38,297 nt of DNA from CAZOOR01 sp964581505. Lineage in GTDB: Bacteria > Bacteroidota > Ignavibacteria > Kapaibacteriales > UBA2268. The stretch is taken from contig CAZOOR010000017.1 of assembly GCA_964581505.1 (NCBI GenBank), positions 1-38,297 on the forward strand, written 5' to 3'. Position numbers and translations under genes: made by a program. Shown piece by piece: positions 7,213 through 16,584 of the stretch; within the stretch, counting starts at the first letter, position 1; each line of letters opens with the position of its first letter. Under the pieces are notes generated by a model, which was not told the origin of the DNA, searched no databases, and was given only the letters and a program-made list of their open reading frames with translations.

Positions 7213-9348
7213 ATGAAGAAGAATAAAAATAGAGCAAGCGCACCGGAATATTATTTGAATCGCGAGCTGAGTTTTATTCAATTCAACAAACGTGTCCTGA
7301 AAGAAGCGGAATCACCCGACCATCCTTTATTGGAGAAATTGAAATTTGTTTCTATTTTCAGCTCCAATCTTGATGAATTTTTTATGATTCGTGTAGCCGG
7401 ACTAAAACGCCAGATACAAGCGGGGGTTGTAGAACTATCAAGGGACGGAATGACCCCCGAAGAGCAATTTGTTGAAATTAGGAAGCGGCTGTTGAAACTC
7501 TATGCGAGACAGGAAGACATTCTGCTCAACCGTTTGCTGCCGGAAATGGAAAAGAATGATATACATTTTCATGAAATAAAGAATCTCTCGGAGGAAGAAA
7601 AAGATTATCTAGATGATTTTTTCTGTAACACAGTGCTACCTGTATTGACTCCACTAACACTCGACCCGGGACACCCTTTCCCGCGAATTATCAATCGAGC
7701 ATTGAATATTGTGTTTGTGCTGGACGATATGCAAAAGCGAACAAGTGAGAAACGGATTGCTTTTTTGCAGATACCGGGCTTTCTGCCGCGTTTTGTTCAG
7801 CTTCCTAATAAGGAGGGCTTTCATTATGTTCTTATAGAACAATTAATCAAATGGCATGCAAATTCATTATTCCCGGGACTGACAATTGAAGCGGCTAATC
7901 CGTTTAGGGTTACCCGTGATGCAGATTTTGAGATAGCAGAGGACGAAGCAGAGGATTTGCTGAAGGAAATTGCAGAACAGATTAAAAACAGAATTTGGGG
8001 TAGTGCCGCCGTAAGGCTTGAAGTAAGCGCCCATATGCCTGAGTTCCTTGTCGAAATATTAATGAATTCATTGGAGCTTAGTAAGGAAGATGTATATATA
8101 CTCTCTCGTCCTTTGAACTTGGGCGATTTGATGCAACTTCTGAAAATAGAAAAACGTGAATTGAAAGATAAACCTTTCAAGACGAGAATTTACCCCCAAT
8201 TTACAGGAGAAGGTAACGAAATTTTCGATTCATTAAGGAAGAAAGATTTAATTGTTCATCATCCTTTCGATTCATTTACTAATAGTACACTGAAATTAAT
8301 CAAAACAGCTGTGAACGACCCCGATGTGTTGGCGATAAAAATAACACTATATCGAACCGGAACAAATTCACCTGTTGTAAACGCCCTGAAATTAGCGGCA
8401 GAAAATGGAAAAGCGGTTACCGCTTTTGTAGAGTTGAAAGCACGTTTCGATGAAGATGCAAATATTATCTGGGCTAAGGAATTAGAGCAAGCCGGTTGCC
8501 ACGTGATATATGGAGTAATGGGATTGAAAACCCACTGCAAACTGTGTGTAATTGTTCGCCGGGAAAATGAAGGTTTGCGTTCGTATTTGCATTTGTCCAC
8601 AGGTAATTATAACAGCACTACGGCGCGTATCTATACCGATTTGGCTTTGTTTACGGCTAATACGGATTTTGCCGCCGATGCTATACACTTATTTAATTAT
8701 CTGACCGGATATTCACATCACAAGGAATGGAAAAGTTTAGTTGTGGCACCTATGGGCCTTCGTAAGAAAATAGTAGATTTAATCAATCGTGAAGCAGACC
8801 AACACACACCGGAAAATCCCGGATTGATTTTCTGCAAATTGAATTCAATAGCACACGCAGAAGTTACACAAGCACTGTATAGGGCTTCGCAGAAAGGGGT
8901 CAGAATTAAATTACTAGTACGAGGAATATGCTGTTTGGTGCCGGGGGTAAAGGGTGTTAGCGAGAATATCGAAGTACGCAGTATTATCGGCAGATTTTTA
9001 GAGCATTCGCGAGTGTTCTATTTTAAAAATGGTGGTAGCGAGGAAATATATCTATCAAGTGCCGATTGGATGACGCGGAACTTGCATAAAAGGGTAGAAC
9101 TTATGTTCCCTGTTTATGATAAATCCTTACAAAAACAAATGAAACATTTGCTGACCACATATTGGAAAGACAACAAAAAATCCTGGCGGCTGAAATCGGA
9201 CGGTACTTATGAATTGCTAAAACCGGCTGAAGGTGAGACGCCTTTTTCGGCACAGGAATATTTTTTCAATGAATTGTTTAAAATAAAAAAGCAAAAAAAA
9301 ATCAGAACATTACCGAAACATAAAACTCATAAACAGATTGACGAATGA
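7213..9348 (+). CDS. ppk1: Polyphosphate kinase 1
   Basis: Makes inorganic polyphosphate from ATP, reversibly, through a phosphohistidine intermediate. The 711-residue length is normal for PPK1. The N domain starts with YLNRELSFIQFNKRVL and SIFSSNLDEFFMIRV. The two phospholipase-D-like catalytic domains contain the phosphorylated histidine H460 (in HLSTGNYNS) and the second conserved histidine H598 (in RFLEHSRVFYF). ALKLAAENGKAVTAFVELKARFDE is also family-typical, though given here only as landmark. An AGGGGA sequence at 7203-7208 provides an unusually clear ribosome-binding site for this window. The C-terminal tail is very Lys-rich. The stop overlaps the next ATG (ATGA), implying translational coupling to the permease. 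Confidence 0.95.
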   Translation: MKKNKNRASAPEYYLNRELSFIQFNKRVLKEAESPDHPLLEKLKFVSIFSSNLDEFFMIRVAGLKRQIQAGVVELSRDGMTPEEQFVEIRKRLLKLYARQEDILLNRLLPEMEKNDIHFHEIKNLSEEEKDYLDDFFCNTVLPVLTPLTLDPGHPFPRIINRALNIVFVLDDMQKRTSEKRIAFLQIPGFLPRFVQLPNKEGFHYVLIEQLIKWHANSLFPGLTIEAANPFRVTRDADFEIAEDEAEDLLKEIAEQIKNRIWGSAAVRLEVSAHMPEFLVEILMNSLELSKEDVYILSRPLNLGDLMQLLKIEKRELKDKPFKTRIYPQFTGEGNEIFDSLRKKDLIVHHPFDSFTNSTLKLIKTAVNDPDVLAIKITLYRTGTNSPVVNALKLAAENGKAVTAFVELKARFDEDANIIWAKELEQAGCHVIYGVMGLKTHCKLCVIVRRENEGLRSYLHLSTGNYNSTTARIYTDLALFTANTDFAADAIHLFNYLTGYSHHKEWKSLVVAPMGLRKKIVDLINREADQHTPENPGLIFCKLNSIAHAEVTQALYRASQKGVRIKLLVRGICCLVPGVKGVSENIEVRSIIGRFLEHSRVFYFKNGGSEEIYLSSADWMTRNLHKRVELMFPVYDKSLQKQMKHLLTTYWKDNKKSWRLKSDGTYELLKPAEGETPFSAQEYFFNELFKIKKQKKIRTLPKHKTHKQIDE

Positions 9349-10574
9349 AACTACCACTACGAATAGCTCTACGATATTTATTCTCAATCAGGAAGTTCCA
9401 TTTTATAACTTTCATTACCTTTATCTCCATTATTGGAATTGTTATCGGGGTGGCGGCATTGATAATAGTAATGTCTATATTCAATGGTTTCGGGGAATTT
9501 ACCGAACAACAACTTATTGGTATTGACCCCCATATTCGGATTATTCCGAAAACAGGTGTTTGGTTGAATAATTATAATGAAGTCCTTAACGACCTTAAAT
9601 CATACGGGGGAATCAAAGCGTATGCTCCTGTTGTGAACGGCAGAATGATTATCACAACCGGTGATAATATGAAGGTCGTACAACTGTTCGGTTTTGATAC
9701 TCATAATTACTCAACTGTGTCCGGTCTTAACAAGTCCGTGATTAACGGTTCGTTTGTTATTGATGACAATAAAGAAGGTAAATCAATTGTTCTTGGTGCG
9801 GGCTTAGCTTACGGGTTAAAAGTCAATGTTGAATCGGAAGTCCAAGTGATGTCATTCAAACGAGTGGAATCCTCGATTCTCGCAATGTCGGGACGTGCCG
9901 GAATGCGAATGAATGTGAGAGGCGTTTTCTCAACCAATAACCCCGAATATGACGACACTTATGGTATTACGTCAATTCAAAATGCCGCAATGCTTCTAAA
10001 TGCTCCGGCAAATGCCATCTCAAATATTGATATACTTTTAGATGATGTGGGAAAATCGGAAGAAGTAAAGAAAGTATTAGTAAATAAATACCCACAGTTC
10101 ACTATATTAACTTGGTATGATTTGCATCGTGAATTATATACAATTCTTAAGCTCGAACGTTTAGCCGTGTTTGTTATTCTGAGTTTGATAATTATAATTG
10201 CCGTATTTAATATTTTAGCATCTCTATCAATGACAGTAGTTGAAAAGCGACCCGATATAGGTGTGCTTAAGGCGCTTGGTGCAAGTAATCATTTTATAAG
10301 GAAAACATATCTTCAATTAGGCTTGATGATTGGATTAATAAGTACGGGCATAGGGACTTTCATCGGTCTCGGCTTCTGTTACGGACAGATTCATTATAGC
10401 TGGATAAAATTGAATTCCGCACAGTATTTAATTAAATCACTGCCACTAACAATTGTTTGGACAGATGTGTTGCTTGTGATTGCGGTTTCTCTTGGTTTTT
10501 CATTTCTTGCTACGCTCTATCCGTCAAAACGAGCGGCGGCAGTGCCGGTTATCGAGGCAATCAGAGAAGAATAA
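9345..10574 (+). CDS. LolC/LolE-like ABC transporter permease (FtsX family)
   Basis: A 409-residue inner-membrane protein. The first transmembrane segment is at about 20-45, followed by a large periplasmic domain (about 50-270) and three more transmembrane segments (about 275-300, 320-345 and 370-398). The cytoplasmic coupling motif VVEKRPDIGVLKALGAS and the N-terminal start IALRYLFS place it in the lipoprotein-releasing LolC/E family, whose members pull lipoproteins from the inner membrane for transfer to LolA. The ATPase partner LolD is not in this window. It overlaps ppk1 by 4 bases. A MacB-like efflux role is possible, but the length and N-terminus favour LolC/E. Confidence 0.85.
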   Translation: MKLPLRIALRYLFSIRKFHFITFITFISIIGIVIGVAALIIVMSIFNGFGEFTEQQLIGIDPHIRIIPKTGVWLNNYNEVLNDLKSYGGIKAYAPVVNGRMIITTGDNMKVVQLFGFDTHNYSTVSGLNKSVINGSFVIDDNKEGKSIVLGAGLAYGLKVNVESEVQVMSFKRVESSILAMSGRAGMRMNVRGVFSTNNPEYDDTYGITSIQNAAMLLNAPANAISNIDILLDDVGKSEEVKKVLVNKYPQFTILTWYDLHRELYTILKLERLAVFVILSLIIIIAVFNILASLSMTVVEKRPDIGVLKALGASNHFIRKTYLQLGLMIGLISTGIGTFIGLGFCYGQIHYSWIKLNSAQYLIKSLPLTIVWTDVLLVIAVSLGFSFLATLYPSKRAAAVPVIEAIREE

Positions 10575-10659
10575 TGCCGTTTTATTTTCAAATAAAATCA
10601 GGATATATACTTCATACTTTTTTTAACAATTTTTTATTATCATCTATTGAATGTTAAGT

Positions 10660-11490
10660 ATGCGTAAGAACAGAATATTAATTTTTATATTTCTTTTACT
10701 AATATCGGCTGCAAATCTTTATGCACAGAGTACAAGTAAAGTAGTAGTGCTGTTGCAGGGTAAGACCCTCAATCTGTCCGGCAATCCCACAGCCGTAAAG
10801 ATGACATTTACCGACCAATCAAATAACAAGAAAGCAAAGACAAAATCCAATAGAAATACAGGATTGTACCAGATTATTCTTAAACCCGGGCATAAATATT
10901 CCGTAGATTTCAAGGGGTATATTTCAGCAGATAATTCCAATTACGTAGAGATACCGAATGTGCAGAAATATTCGGAACTAAGCCAAACCTTTACGCTCAA
11001 GAAAATTGAAGAGGGACTTGAACTTTGCCAATTTAATGCTTTCAAACCGCAAGATACTGTATTGAGCGGCAGCTATATAGAATATTTTAACAGAATGAAA
11101 CAGTTTCTGAGAGAGAATATCAACGCTTCTGTTGTGATTACCGTCTCAATGAAAGACAGTTATTTCAAAAAGAAGAGAGTAAAAAAATACTATAGGAATA
11201 AGAGGGGTAAGCGGAGATATAAACGAGTATGGGTAAAACCGAAAGTGCAATTGCAGAAGATACTTGATGCACGTATGCGAGCTGTTCGTGATTTTGTAGC
11301 CACTCTTAAAATACGTGCAAAGATGTTGTCTTTCAAAGAAGATGATACAATGGGTCCAAAACCGAAGAAAAAGAAGAAAAAGAGAAGAAGACGTAAAAAG
11401 AAAAAGAAGAAGAAAATGAAAACCGTGAAACCGCCTCCACCGCCTGTTAATAATATTACTATTACAGTCGGGAAAATGATGAAAATATAA
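10660..11490 (+). CDS. Exported polybasic protein with degenerate OmpA-like region
   Basis: I do not recognise a named family over the full length. From the chosen ATG (10660; an in-frame ATG at 10651 adds MLS) there is a signal peptide (MRKNRILIFIFLLLISAANLYA). An N-terminal beta-rich domain (GLYQIILKPGHKYSVDFKGY) looks like the regulatory-like domain preceding OmpA domains in Bacteroidota. Next, YIEYFNRMKQFLRENINASV and ILDARMRAVRDFVATLKI match the spacing of an OmpA-like peptidoglycan-binding domain. Its usual glycine/aspartate loop, however, is replaced by a Lys/Arg/Tyr-rich insert. The tail has 17 consecutive Lys/Arg residues and then five prolines. It is the last gene of the pgi-ppk1-permease run, before a strong terminator. 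Confidence 0.6.
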   Translation: MRKNRILIFIFLLLISAANLYAQSTSKVVVLLQGKTLNLSGNPTAVKMTFTDQSNNKKAKTKSNRNTGLYQIILKPGHKYSVDFKGYISADNSNYVEIPNVQKYSELSQTFTLKKIEEGLELCQFNAFKPQDTVLSGSYIEYFNRMKQFLRENINASVVITVSMKDSYFKKKRVKKYYRNKRGKRRYKRVWVKPKVQLQKILDARMRAVRDFVATLKIRAKMLSFKEDDTMGPKPKKKKKKRRRRKKKKKKKMKTVKPPPPPVNNITITVGKMMKI

Positions 11491-11493
11491 ATT

Positions 11494-11527
11494 AAAAGAC
11501 TGCTATTATGAAAAATAGCAGTCTTTT
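11494..11527. terminator. Strong bidirectional terminator
   Basis: A perfect 14-bp stem (11494-11507 with 11514-11527) with a 6-base loop, followed by further T residues on the plus strand and AAAA at the other end. It separates the convergent genes ending at 11490 (+) and 11548 (-). Confidence 0.92.
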
Positions 11528-11547
11528 TTCATATATTATTTCTATAT

Positions 11548-12795
11548 TTATAATTGGCATTTCATAAGGAAGACACGCCTGTTGATTATTCCAAGAGCTA
11601 AGTAAGCATTATGCCGCCAGCTGAATATAGGATTTGTAGCTGAATCAACCATAATACCGGAATACAAATTGCCGGAAGTTAAATCTCTGACGACAAGGGC
11701 GCTACTTGTGGAATAAGCAATAGTATTGCTCTGTGGTTTAACAACAAAATTTTCCATTCTATCAAACATTTGATTTAGATTATAACGCCTGCCCTCAATA
11801 TTAATAAAGCAATCGGTGGCACAGCCGGAATAATATAATTGTGAGCCGTCATGCGTCCAATGGGGCGAGCCAATATCCTCTCCGCCACCATATTCGGTAT
11901 TACTCATTACGATAAATTGAGTATTGTTATACATAGCCTTAAATGCCATCAGGTCTATATGAGGGTGTAGGGTTAATCCCGAAACAGATTCATAAGGTTT
12001 GGATACCAATGGCTCATAGTAATCATCTGATAGTAGTATTCCAACAGCATTGAACTGTGTACGCCGCCCGAGGAAAGCGGCAGCAGTACCTGTAAGATTG
12101 ATCGCATATTCCGAAATATTAATATAGCTTTCGGAAATTGATTCTTTGTCTTTATATATTTCCCAGAAATTGCCAAGTTTAACAATGTAAATAAAGCTAC
12201 CGTCATTCCAAAAGCCAACAGGTTTAATCTCGTCATAAGGAGGTGTTTCCCAGCCTTGCAATCGGAATATTTTTTTATCACCGCGCATTTCACATATAGC
12301 ATAACGTTCAGCACCCCAGCTGACGAAAATCTCGCCTGTGCCGGAATTCCCGCTAATTTTTTTATCACCTATCTGATAGTAAACTTGTGAACCGACTTTA
12401 TACACATAATATAGTACTTTGGAATTTGGACTAAATCCCAAAGTAAGAACTTCATCGCAATAGAGTTCAAAGATAGTATCATTAGTCATTACATTCCAAG
12501 CAACATTGCTTTTAGCAAAGCAAGCCCAGCGATTACCGTCTGCCGAAAATTTAAGACTCTTAAATGCTTCATACCTATCGCTTGACTTGCCGTCAATGAG
12601 CAATCGATAATAATCTTTTGTAGGACTTGTAACAATCCAATAGTGACCGGTGGTATCCATACCGATTTTTATTACATTTTCAAATCCGTCATAAATCAGG
12701 CTGTCTGTACAAACATCTGATTTTGCGTTTTCAGTCGCTACTAAAAGTAGCAAAACTGCAAAAAGCGTAATAAATAATATGTTTTTTCTTCTCAT
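11548..12795 (-). CDS. Exported protein, predicted beta-propeller, unknown function
   Basis: 415 residues from the ATG at 12795, which gives a standard signal peptide (MRRKNILFITLFAVLLLLVA). A further upstream ATG at 12834 would put 13 charged residues before it. The mature part consists of repeated blade-like units with WD40/PD40-type phrases (LKFSADGNRWACFA, LGFSPNSKVLYYV, PHWTHDGSQLYYSG), suggesting a propeller of TolB/PD40 style. Four cysteines are present in the mature part, two of them in GCATDCF. No catalytic motif is visible. It is monocistronic on the minus strand. Confidence 0.6.
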   Translation of the reverse strand: MRRKNILFITLFAVLLLLVATENAKSDVCTDSLIYDGFENVIKIGMDTTGHYWIVTSPTKDYYRLLIDGKSSDRYEAFKSLKFSADGNRWACFAKSNVAWNVMTNDTIFELYCDEVLTLGFSPNSKVLYYVYKVGSQVYYQIGDKKISGNSGTGEIFVSWGAERYAICEMRGDKKIFRLQGWETPPYDEIKPVGFWNDGSFIYIVKLGNFWEIYKDKESISESYINISEYAINLTGTAAAFLGRRTQFNAVGILLSDDYYEPLVSKPYESVSGLTLHPHIDLMAFKAMYNNTQFIVMSNTEYGGGEDIGSPHWTHDGSQLYYSGCATDCFINIEGRRYNLNQMFDRMENFVVKPQSNTIAYSTSSALVVRDLTSGNLYSGIMVDSATNPIFSWRHNAYLALGIINRRVFLMKCQL

Positions 12796-13137
12796 TGTGT
12801 CTTTCTTTCTTCTTAAATAATACGAATACAACACAAATATTTTTTAAATATAAAACAATTACTTTAATCAGACAAGTTTTTGGGTCATTAAAGTTGTCTA
12901 TCTATAAAAATTGTAGTGAGAAATGCTACAAAAAAAATAGTGAATAACTACATAATATTAAAGATTATCCTATAAGGAATTTAGACCTAAAAGAATAAAT
13001 TGGATTATACAGAAATGTATATTGAGCAAATAGGAAAAAATTGAATAGACAATTGTAACAATTTGTTCAAATGAATTGTTATTACAATGAAAAGAATGAT
13101 GAAATAATAAAAAAATAATAATAAGCGGAGAATTTAT
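12796..13137. other. AT-rich divergent intergenic region
   Basis: No gene is visible. It should carry the divergent promoters of the propeller gene (-) and the large VWA gene (+). No clear TTTG-N20-TAnnTTTG pair was found for either. The only structured element I see is the inverted repeat at 13057-13080. Confidence 0.5.
13057..13080. promoter_or_regulatory. Inverted repeat upstream of the VWA/T9SS gene
   Basis: AACAATT (13057-13063) and AATTGTT (13074-13080) are perfect inverted copies separated by 10 bases, located 58 bp before the ATG at 13138. They could be an operator. In such AT-rich DNA a 7-bp repeat can arise by chance. Confidence 0.25.
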
Positions 13138-16100
13138 ATGAAAAGAGCAAAGATTATTTTTGATAAAAGAGAAAAGATAATATTCGGAATAATATTTCTA
13201 TTCTCTTTTCTTTTGAGTTTTGAGAACGCTATTGGGCAGCAGTTCTCAATTTTTAATTTTGATACAACTGCATTCCCAACAATGAAAGTAATGTATTCTA
13301 CAAAAACACCAATCGGTAAGGAATATGCAAATGTTACAATAGATGATTTTGATGTCTATGAGAACGGTGTTTCGATGGATGCAAGTTTATCGATTGATTG
13401 TAAAAAAACAGAGGGATATCCGCCTGTTGCCGTTCATTTTATTCTTGATGCCAGCAAATCTATGGGTAATATTGCCACAAATAATGAGAAAAAAATGAAA
13501 TGGGTTAAAGATGGTGTAGCAGAATTTTTAGATACAATACACCTTGACCCGCCTTCCGAAATTGCCGCACTGTCTTTTACCAGAATTAATAGACAATTCA
13601 GTGGCTGGACTGATGGCGATTCATTACAAAGGTGGATAGATAAATGGTATAAAACGGAAAACGGAGGTACGGATTTTGGACCTCCTTTTGTGGCACATCA
13701 TCCGTCCCCTCAAATCGGAGCATTATACCATCTTGCAACACGCGATCCGAATTTGCGAAGAGTCGCGATATTTATGTCTGATGGTGAACCCGAAGTACAC
13801 TTCAAGTTCAATGTTGTAGATAGCATTATTCGTGTAGCTAAACGTGAGAAAATTACTGTCTATGCTTTGTTCATTAGAAGTCCGATAAATAGTGAGATTA
13901 ACGAGATTTGCAGAATGACGGGCGGCAAGTCTTATTTAGTCAGTCGCAAATCGGATATGATGAAATATTTTAGGGAAATTGTAGGTACTATTCAAAATAG
14001 AAAGCAATGTAAATTAGTATGGACGGCTCCATTTGCTTGCGACCGGTTAAACCGCAAGAGAGATATTAAGGTTGTTTTCCATAGAATACCTGATAGTGTT
14101 AAGACATCATATATAGCACCAACGACAAGTATTGCTAATGTTACTGTTTCTGCTACACAATTGAAATTTGGCAAACAGAGTTACGGTACAATACGCCAAT
14201 CACTTGATTTAAAAGCTGATGTTACAGATATGACTATTACTGGCTTTGATTTGCAACCTGCCAATGGTAAATATACTGTTGATTGGAATGGCAAAACCAC
14301 ACCTTTTGTTATCAATAAGGGGCAGTCGCATACAATATATATTAATTATGTTGAAAATCCTGCTACTCAATCTGAGAAGACTGTATTACATTTGCGTGGT
14401 AATCCTTGCGACCCGCCTGTTGTTGATTTAATTGCACCATGCGGCGGTACTATTGTTGCTGATGTTGATTTCGGCGATGTTGCCATTAGTACAAGTAAGG
14501 ATAAAACCATTGATTGTATTTACAAAAATACTACTCCTATTGATATAGTTGGAGATGTGAAATTAACGGGTACCAATGCCGCAGAATTTGAGATTGTTTC
14601 CGGTGGTGGAGTGTTTACATTAAAACCAAACGGATGTCTTGCTGTTACACTAAGATTTAAGCCTACAACAACACCGGGCAATAAATCAGCTAAATTAGAA
14701 TATAATACAGATGCCGATTGCGGACCGGCTGAGACCGATGTGAAAGGGAATGCGATTCAATCCCAGTTCCCATTGCCTACTCTTGATTTCGGTAGAAGAA
14801 GAGTCCTTTCCGATAGTACGGCAAAATATGAGATTAAAAATACATCGGCGGCTTCTGTAAAAATTACTTCAATTGCTTTGGCTACTGCCGGAGAAGAAAA
14901 CTTTACGCTGGAAAAGAATATTACTCTTCCTGCAACTATTGCTCCAGATGAAACCTTCCCATTTAACGTAACATTTAAACCGCTGTCTGAAGGAGCAAAA
15001 AGTATTAGTCTTGAAGTGAAAATTGAAAATATCTCACAAACTATGCTCGGACAAATAACAGGCTTTGGAACATTACCTAAAATTGATGCCCCTGATGTGG
15101 ACTTTGGTTCTGTTGTAGTTGCAACTACTTCTACAAAGCAATTAAATATAACAAATCCGAGTACAACTGAAGATTTAGATGTCTCTTCAGTTGTTATGCC
15201 ACAGAATCCTGACTTTAAATTTGCAACAGGAACGAATACAAGCGATTTTACTATAACAATGAATAATGGAAATGTGTCGTTACCGATAGAGTTTACTCCT
15301 CAATCAGCAGGTAGGAAAACAATTAGATTACTTATTAAATGCGATGCAAAAACAGGTAACCCGCCGTATAAAGCCGAAGATACTGTCGTAGTTACCGGTA
15401 TTGGTTTGGGATTGGATATTACTCCTACTAATTATGATTTCGGTAGAGTATTGACTTGTGGTTCTTCTCAACAAATATTCGTCATCAATAATACTGATGG
15501 TGAAGAAGATATAACAATAAACTTTATTCAATTTAGCGGTACGGGTGGTAATGCGTTTAAAGTGCTAGACCCCCAACCAACAACAATACCTGTAGGGCAA
15601 AGAGGAAATATTATAATTCAATTTGCACCTACAGTAACAGGAACATACACGGCAACTATGCAGGTGAACACATCATCAGGCTTGGCAAATATTCCCTTGA
15701 AAGGTATAGGTTCTGTTGTTGCTGTCAAACCAAGTATTGCAAAACCGGAACGGAAAATTCAGCCCGGGGAGAAATTTGCACTCAAATTCTCTGTCAATAT
15801 TCCTGCTCTTGATGGTGGTAGAGTTTCCGAAATGAGCGTAAAGATTAATTTCTATCAGAAATCTTTTAAATATATTGACCACAAACACATTACATTGCCG
15901 GATATACGCGGTTGGAATTGGGTTATTAATACTAATCAAGTGGGCGAAATATTAATATCGGGTAGTGGAAATCGTCCGATGTCTCTACCGCATACACTTG
16001 ATTTTATTGTAGTTTTGGGTACTTATTTGGCTGATGTTTCTGAGAGTAATATTATTATAACACCTGGTTTCGGAACAAATGTTTCCTGTATCACTCCGCT

Positions 16101-16431
16101 TGCGGACACACTGCCCGTAAAGATAAACACTTGCTTTACGGACGGACGTTTACTCATTGTTTCCACTGAAAAATATTATATTCAGCAGGTAAAACCAAAT
16201 CCTGCAGGTTCTTCGTTCTCATTGGATTTCGGACTTGCATTTGACGGAAATACTAAGATTGTTGTTTACAATAGTATGGGTAAATTAGTTCGCAGTGTTA
16301 AGAATAACTATATGAAAAAAGGTAATTACGAAGTCAATATTTCTACTTCGGACTTAACAAACGGTGTGTATTTTATTAAAATGGAATCAGGTCCGTTTAC
16401 AAAAGTTAGAAAGTTAGTAATTAATAAGTAA
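13138..16431 (+). CDS. Secreted VWA / ASH-like repeat protein with T9SS sorting domain
   Basis: A 1097-residue secreted protein. The signal segment is at about 17-34. A von Willebrand A domain (about 95-285) has an intact metal site: D104-A-S106-K-S108, T178 and D215 in MSDGEPE. Four or five choice-of-anchor-D/ASH-like Ig repeats follow (about 330-860), each with a DFG(R/S/D)V-type strand and a late FxPxxxG turn. Next comes a cohesin-like beta domain (about 865-1010). The last ~80 residues are a T9SS type A sorting domain (VKPNPAGSSFSLDF, then IVVYNSMGKLVRSV, ending KLVINK). The protein is probably displayed on or released from the surface by type IX secretion. Ligand and role are unknown; adhesion or scaffold function is inferred. 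Confidence 0.8.
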   Translation: MKRAKIIFDKREKIIFGIIFLFSFLLSFENAIGQQFSIFNFDTTAFPTMKVMYSTKTPIGKEYANVTIDDFDVYENGVSMDASLSIDCKKTEGYPPVAVHFILDASKSMGNIATNNEKKMKWVKDGVAEFLDTIHLDPPSEIAALSFTRINRQFSGWTDGDSLQRWIDKWYKTENGGTDFGPPFVAHHPSPQIGALYHLATRDPNLRRVAIFMSDGEPEVHFKFNVVDSIIRVAKREKITVYALFIRSPINSEINEICRMTGGKSYLVSRKSDMMKYFREIVGTIQNRKQCKLVWTAPFACDRLNRKRDIKVVFHRIPDSVKTSYIAPTTSIANVTVSATQLKFGKQSYGTIRQSLDLKADVTDMTITGFDLQPANGKYTVDWNGKTTPFVINKGQSHTIYINYVENPATQSEKTVLHLRGNPCDPPVVDLIAPCGGTIVADVDFGDVAISTSKDKTIDCIYKNTTPIDIVGDVKLTGTNAAEFEIVSGGGVFTLKPNGCLAVTLRFKPTTTPGNKSAKLEYNTDADCGPAETDVKGNAIQSQFPLPTLDFGRRRVLSDSTAKYEIKNTSAASVKITSIALATAGEENFTLEKNITLPATIAPDETFPFNVTFKPLSEGAKSISLEVKIENISQTMLGQITGFGTLPKIDAPDVDFGSVVVATTSTKQLNITNPSTTEDLDVSSVVMPQNPDFKFATGTNTSDFTITMNNGNVSLPIEFTPQSAGRKTIRLLIKCDAKTGNPPYKAEDTVVVTGIGLGLDITPTNYDFGRVLTCGSSQQIFVINNTDGEEDITINFIQFSGTGGNAFKVLDPQPTTIPVGQRGNIIIQFAPTVTGTYTATMQVNTSSGLANIPLKGIGSVVAVKPSIAKPERKIQPGEKFALKFSVNIPALDGGRVSEMSVKINFYQKSFKYIDHKHITLPDIRGWNWVINTNQVGEILISGSGNRPMSLPHTLDFIVVLGTYLADVSESNIIITPGFGTNVSCITPLADTLPVKINTCFTDGRLLIVSTEKYYIQQVKPNPAGSSFSLDFGLAFDGNTKIVVYNSMGKLVRSVKNNYMKKGNYEVNISTSDLTNGVYFIKMESGPFTKVRKLVINK

Positions 16432-16450
16432 GTAATTTCTTAATCATTCA

Positions 16451-16488
16451 AAAGAGGCTGTCTCATAAATATACGAGACAGCCTCTTT
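16451..16488 (+). terminator. Terminator hairpin after the T9SS protein gene
   Basis: A perfect 14-bp stem (16451-16464 with 16475-16488) with a 10-base loop, GC-rich core and TTT at the 3' end, 19 bp after the stop. The T-tract is short, so termination may be less sharp than at 16529-16562. Confidence 0.75.
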
Positions 16489-16528
16489 ATTGATATACTG
16501 TTTTTTGTATAGTTCGCAAATATTCATA

Positions 16529-16562
16529 AAAAAACCTTCCGAAAATAATCGGAAGGTTTTTT
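16529..16562. terminator. Bidirectional terminator downstream of icd
   Basis: A perfect 14-bp stem (16529-16542 with 16549-16562), 6-base loop, with six A on one side and six T on the other. It lies 22 bp beyond the icd stop and is well placed to end that minus-strand transcript. It also backs up the preceding plus-strand terminator. Confidence 0.9.
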
Positions 16563-16584
16563 GAACGAATTATATTAGTATCGC

